From the NCBI GenBank assembly GCA_025057405.1, contig JANWXV010000012.1, positions 5,024 to 11,254 on the forward strand: a stretch of DNA of 6,231 bases, in the 5' to 3' direction. Of this stretch, positions 5,065 to 6,231 are shown piece by piece (position 1 is the first letter of the stretch; the number at the start of each line of letters is the position of its first letter). Made by a program: the position numbers and the translations under genes. Origin of the DNA: Candidatus Bipolaricaulota bacterium. Its GTDB lineage: Bacteria; Bipolaricaulota; Bipolaricaulia; RBG-16-55-9; DRXL01. The notes below the pieces were generated by a model. That model made no database searches. It saw only the letters and a program-made list of their open reading frames with translations, and was not told the DNA's origin.

Positions 5065-6231
5065 TCTCCCCAAAAGCTCAGATAGAATTCTAGATTCTTG
5101 GTGACGCTCCATACCAAGCCCAACCGCGGCGACCAGAGCCGGCTGAGAGCGAACTCCACCTCGGCGCCCCAGCGGATTCCCGACGTGACGAAAAACTCGG
5201 CACGCAGCCGTGGCCGCAGCCAAAGAGAGTAGCCGATGCGCCAGGAGTCTGACTTCCAAGAGAATCGCAAGGAGTGATTCTGGGGGAGCGGGAGCGTCGC
5301 TTGCAGGTAGAGATTGAGAAGATTTTCCCAGAGGCGTTGGCCGGTGCGGGTGCGCGTCTGGGCTGTGAGGGAGAATTCCAGAAGAAAACCCTCACCCCCC
5401 CCCTCTCCCTGCAAGGGAGAGGGAGCGAGTGTTCCGCTCCAGATCAGCCCAATCGTATGAGCTGTGAGCACTTGCCCTTCTCGGTGATAAAAGAGCGAGA
5501 GCCGGTGCTGGGCGTGGAGGGTGGTGAGCAGCGGGAGCGTCATCATCGCCCGTTGGTGCGAGCCGGTGCGGTCTTTCTGCACGAGGGCGCTGAAGCCCAA
5601 GAGAAACTGCTGATCGTCGTAGCGCAGCCGATAGAACGGTTCAAGCCGACTCCAGTCGAAGCCCAGCGCAAACTGATAGCGATGATGATCGAGAGCGTCC
5701 TCGCCGAAGGTCGCTATTCCCAAGGACGATAGACCCACCAAGGGAATCCAGAGCTGGGGGTCTAGGGTAGTTCGGGGATCGTAAGCGACGATGGGGTCAT
5801 CCGTTTCGGGGAAGCCCTCCCAAGACGGGAAGGGTTCTTTGTCGAGGGTGAGGGGTTCCCAATCGGAGTCTTGCGAGACCCTGAAGAAAGCGCCATCGGC
5901 GAGACGATAGGCATAGTGCTGAGAAGACTCGTGCTCTCTTCTGCGGAAGAGCACGAACTGCCCGTCAGCAGAGAAGGCGGGATCAAAGTCTGGGATACGG
6001 TCACGGGTGATCGGCTGGAGGCCCTCACCCCCAGCCCCTCTCCCGTCGTCACCGACGGGAGGGCCGTAGGGCGGGGGGAGGGCCATCAGATAGATATCTT
6101 GAAACCCGCCGCGCCGCCAGAGCGAGAGCGCGAGCTGCCTCCCATCGGGCGAGACGGCCAGTGAGTGCGGAAAATAGTCGTGTATAGAGAATTCTTGAAG
6201 CAGCGTGATCTCTTTAGTAGTTCTATCTAAG
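5061..6231 (-). CDS. PD40 (TolB-like) beta-propeller plus outer-membrane beta-barrel protein, 5' end outside window
   Basis: The frame is open from the right edge to TGA at 5063-5061, giving 389 visible residues; the N-terminus is missing. An ATG at 6086 is internal: the frame continues upstream with clear propeller sequence. Residues 24-37 (LAVSPDGRQLALSL) and 82-95 (FDPAFSADGQFVLF) are PD40/WD40-like motifs as in TolB. From about residue 150 (YDPRTTLDPQLWIPL) the sequence matches the style of the barrel that follows PD40 repeats in BamA/surface-antigen-like proteins, including DALDHHRYQFALGFD (178-192). Alternating aromatic strands then run to the end (LEFYLSFWGD). The propeller would be periplasmic and the barrel in the outer membrane; transport or assembly function is not evident. 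Two hairpin repeats are inserted in frame, adding Pro/Gly-rich peptides at residues about 50-70 and 269-281. The [2Fe-2S] gene follows 31 bases downstream but has its own promoter. Confidence 0.9.
   Translation of the reverse strand, partial: LDRTTKEITLLQEFSIHDYFPHSLAVSPDGRQLALSLWRRGGFQDIYLMALPPPYGPPVGDDGRGAGGEGLQPITRDRIPDFDPAFSADGQFVLFRRREHESSQHYAYRLADGAFFRVSQDSDWEPLTLDKEPFPSWEGFPETDDPIVAYDPRTTLDPQLWIPLVGLSSLGIATFGEDALDHHRYQFALGFDWSRLEPFYRLRYDDQQFLLGFSALVQKDRTGSHQRAMMTLPLLTTLHAQHRLSLFYHREGQVLTAHTIGLIWSGTLAPSPLQGEGGGEGFLLEFSLTAQTRTRTGQRLWENLLNLYLQATLPLPQNHSLRFSWKSDSWRIGYSLWLRPRLRAEFFVTSGIRWGAEVEFALSRLWSPRLGLVWSVTKNLEFYLSFWGD
5387..5433. repeat. GC-rich hairpin repeat, copy 2 (inside the barrel coding region)
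   Basis: Inner arms CCCTCTCCCT (5401-5410) and AGGGAGAGGG (5414-5423) are perfect, with a GCA loop. The outer arms AACCCTCAC (5387-5395) and GCGAGTGTT (5425-5433) pair at 7 of 9 positions. On the minus strand it encodes APSPLQGEGGGEG in frame with the barrel protein, probably in a loop between strands. Confidence 0.82.
6020..6084. repeat. GC-rich hairpin repeat, copy 3 (inside the propeller coding region)
   Basis: Inner arms CTCCCGTCG (6040-6048) and CGACGGGAG (6053-6061) are perfect with a TCAC loop. Outer arms GGCCCTCACCCCC (6020-6032) and CGGGGGGAGGGCC (6072-6084) pair at 11 of 13 positions. On the minus strand it encodes a peptide of about 21 residues beginning ALPPPYGPPVGDDGRG, between DIYLM and LQPIT. 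In ordinary PD40 blades those two segments are joined by a short turn. Confidence 0.8.

Noticed and set aside
4562..5104. Open frame of 180 codons on the plus strand
   Set aside because: It lies opposite the [2Fe-2S] subunit, whose eight cysteine ligands are in the other strand; no recognisable protein features.
5274..5732. Open frame of 152 codons on the plus strand
   Set aside because: Antisense shadow of the barrel gene; its only striking sequence is the translated hairpin repeat.
6084..6086. ATG at 6086 (minus) as the true start of the propeller/barrel protein
   Set aside because: The frame stays open to the window edge and encodes a PD40 motif (VSPDGRQLALS) upstream, so this Met is internal (DIYLM).

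Overview
The window is a dense bacterial segment carrying mostly cell-envelope genes plus one redox-enzyme subunit. It holds five protein-coding genes, two of them cut by the window edges. There are no RNA genes, no CRISPR array, no transposase and no gene-free stretch longer than about 90 bases. Base composition is moderately GC-rich. Signal peptides, a lipobox and outer-membrane-type beta-strand domains point to a diderm, free-living bacterium. The C-terminal module of the large secreted protein (FDLSGR ... GIYLYVITVRG ... KLVV) resembles tails I associate with secreted proteins of Bipolaricaulota/Acetothermia (former OP1). That taxonomic guess comes from memory and is only moderately secure.

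Layout. Bases 1-326 (+) are the 3' end of a beta-rich, probably envelope, protein. Its stop codon abuts the ribosome binding site of a 1162-residue secreted modular protein (337-3825, +). That protein has a signal peptide, an N-terminal domain with a YYDHWENG motif, three DUF11 modules (the last two a recent tandem duplication), an SdrD-B-like domain and two tandem FlgD/Ig-like C-terminal modules. After an 89-base AT-rich gap containing a hairpin repeat comes a lipoprotein with a carbohydrate-binding-like fold (3915-4565, +). It converges on, and overlaps by 16 bases, a minus-strand gene for the [2Fe-2S] subunit of a molybdenum hydroxylase (4550-5029, -). Behind that gene, on the same strand, is the 3' part of a PD40 beta-propeller plus outer-membrane-barrel protein (5061-6231, -), truncated by the window edge.

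The most notable non-genic signal is a family of three GC-rich hairpin repeats with CCCTCACCCC...CCCTCTCCC / GGGAGAGGG arms. One (3868-3920) lies at the start of the lipoprotein gene and appears to supply both its Shine-Dalgarno sequence and its GTG start codon. The other two (5387-5433 and 6020-6084) are inserted in frame inside the propeller/barrel gene, where they add Gly/Pro-rich peptides. A second notable signal is a good sigma70-type promoter in front of the [2Fe-2S] gene. Its predicted transcription start falls on the A of the ATG, implying a leaderless mRNA, and its -10 box sits inside a perfect 7+7 palindrome.

The genes do not form one pathway. The plus-strand genes look like an envelope/adhesion set. 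The [2Fe-2S] subunit is an orphan here: the Mo-cofactor and FAD subunits it needs are not adjacent on either side within the window.
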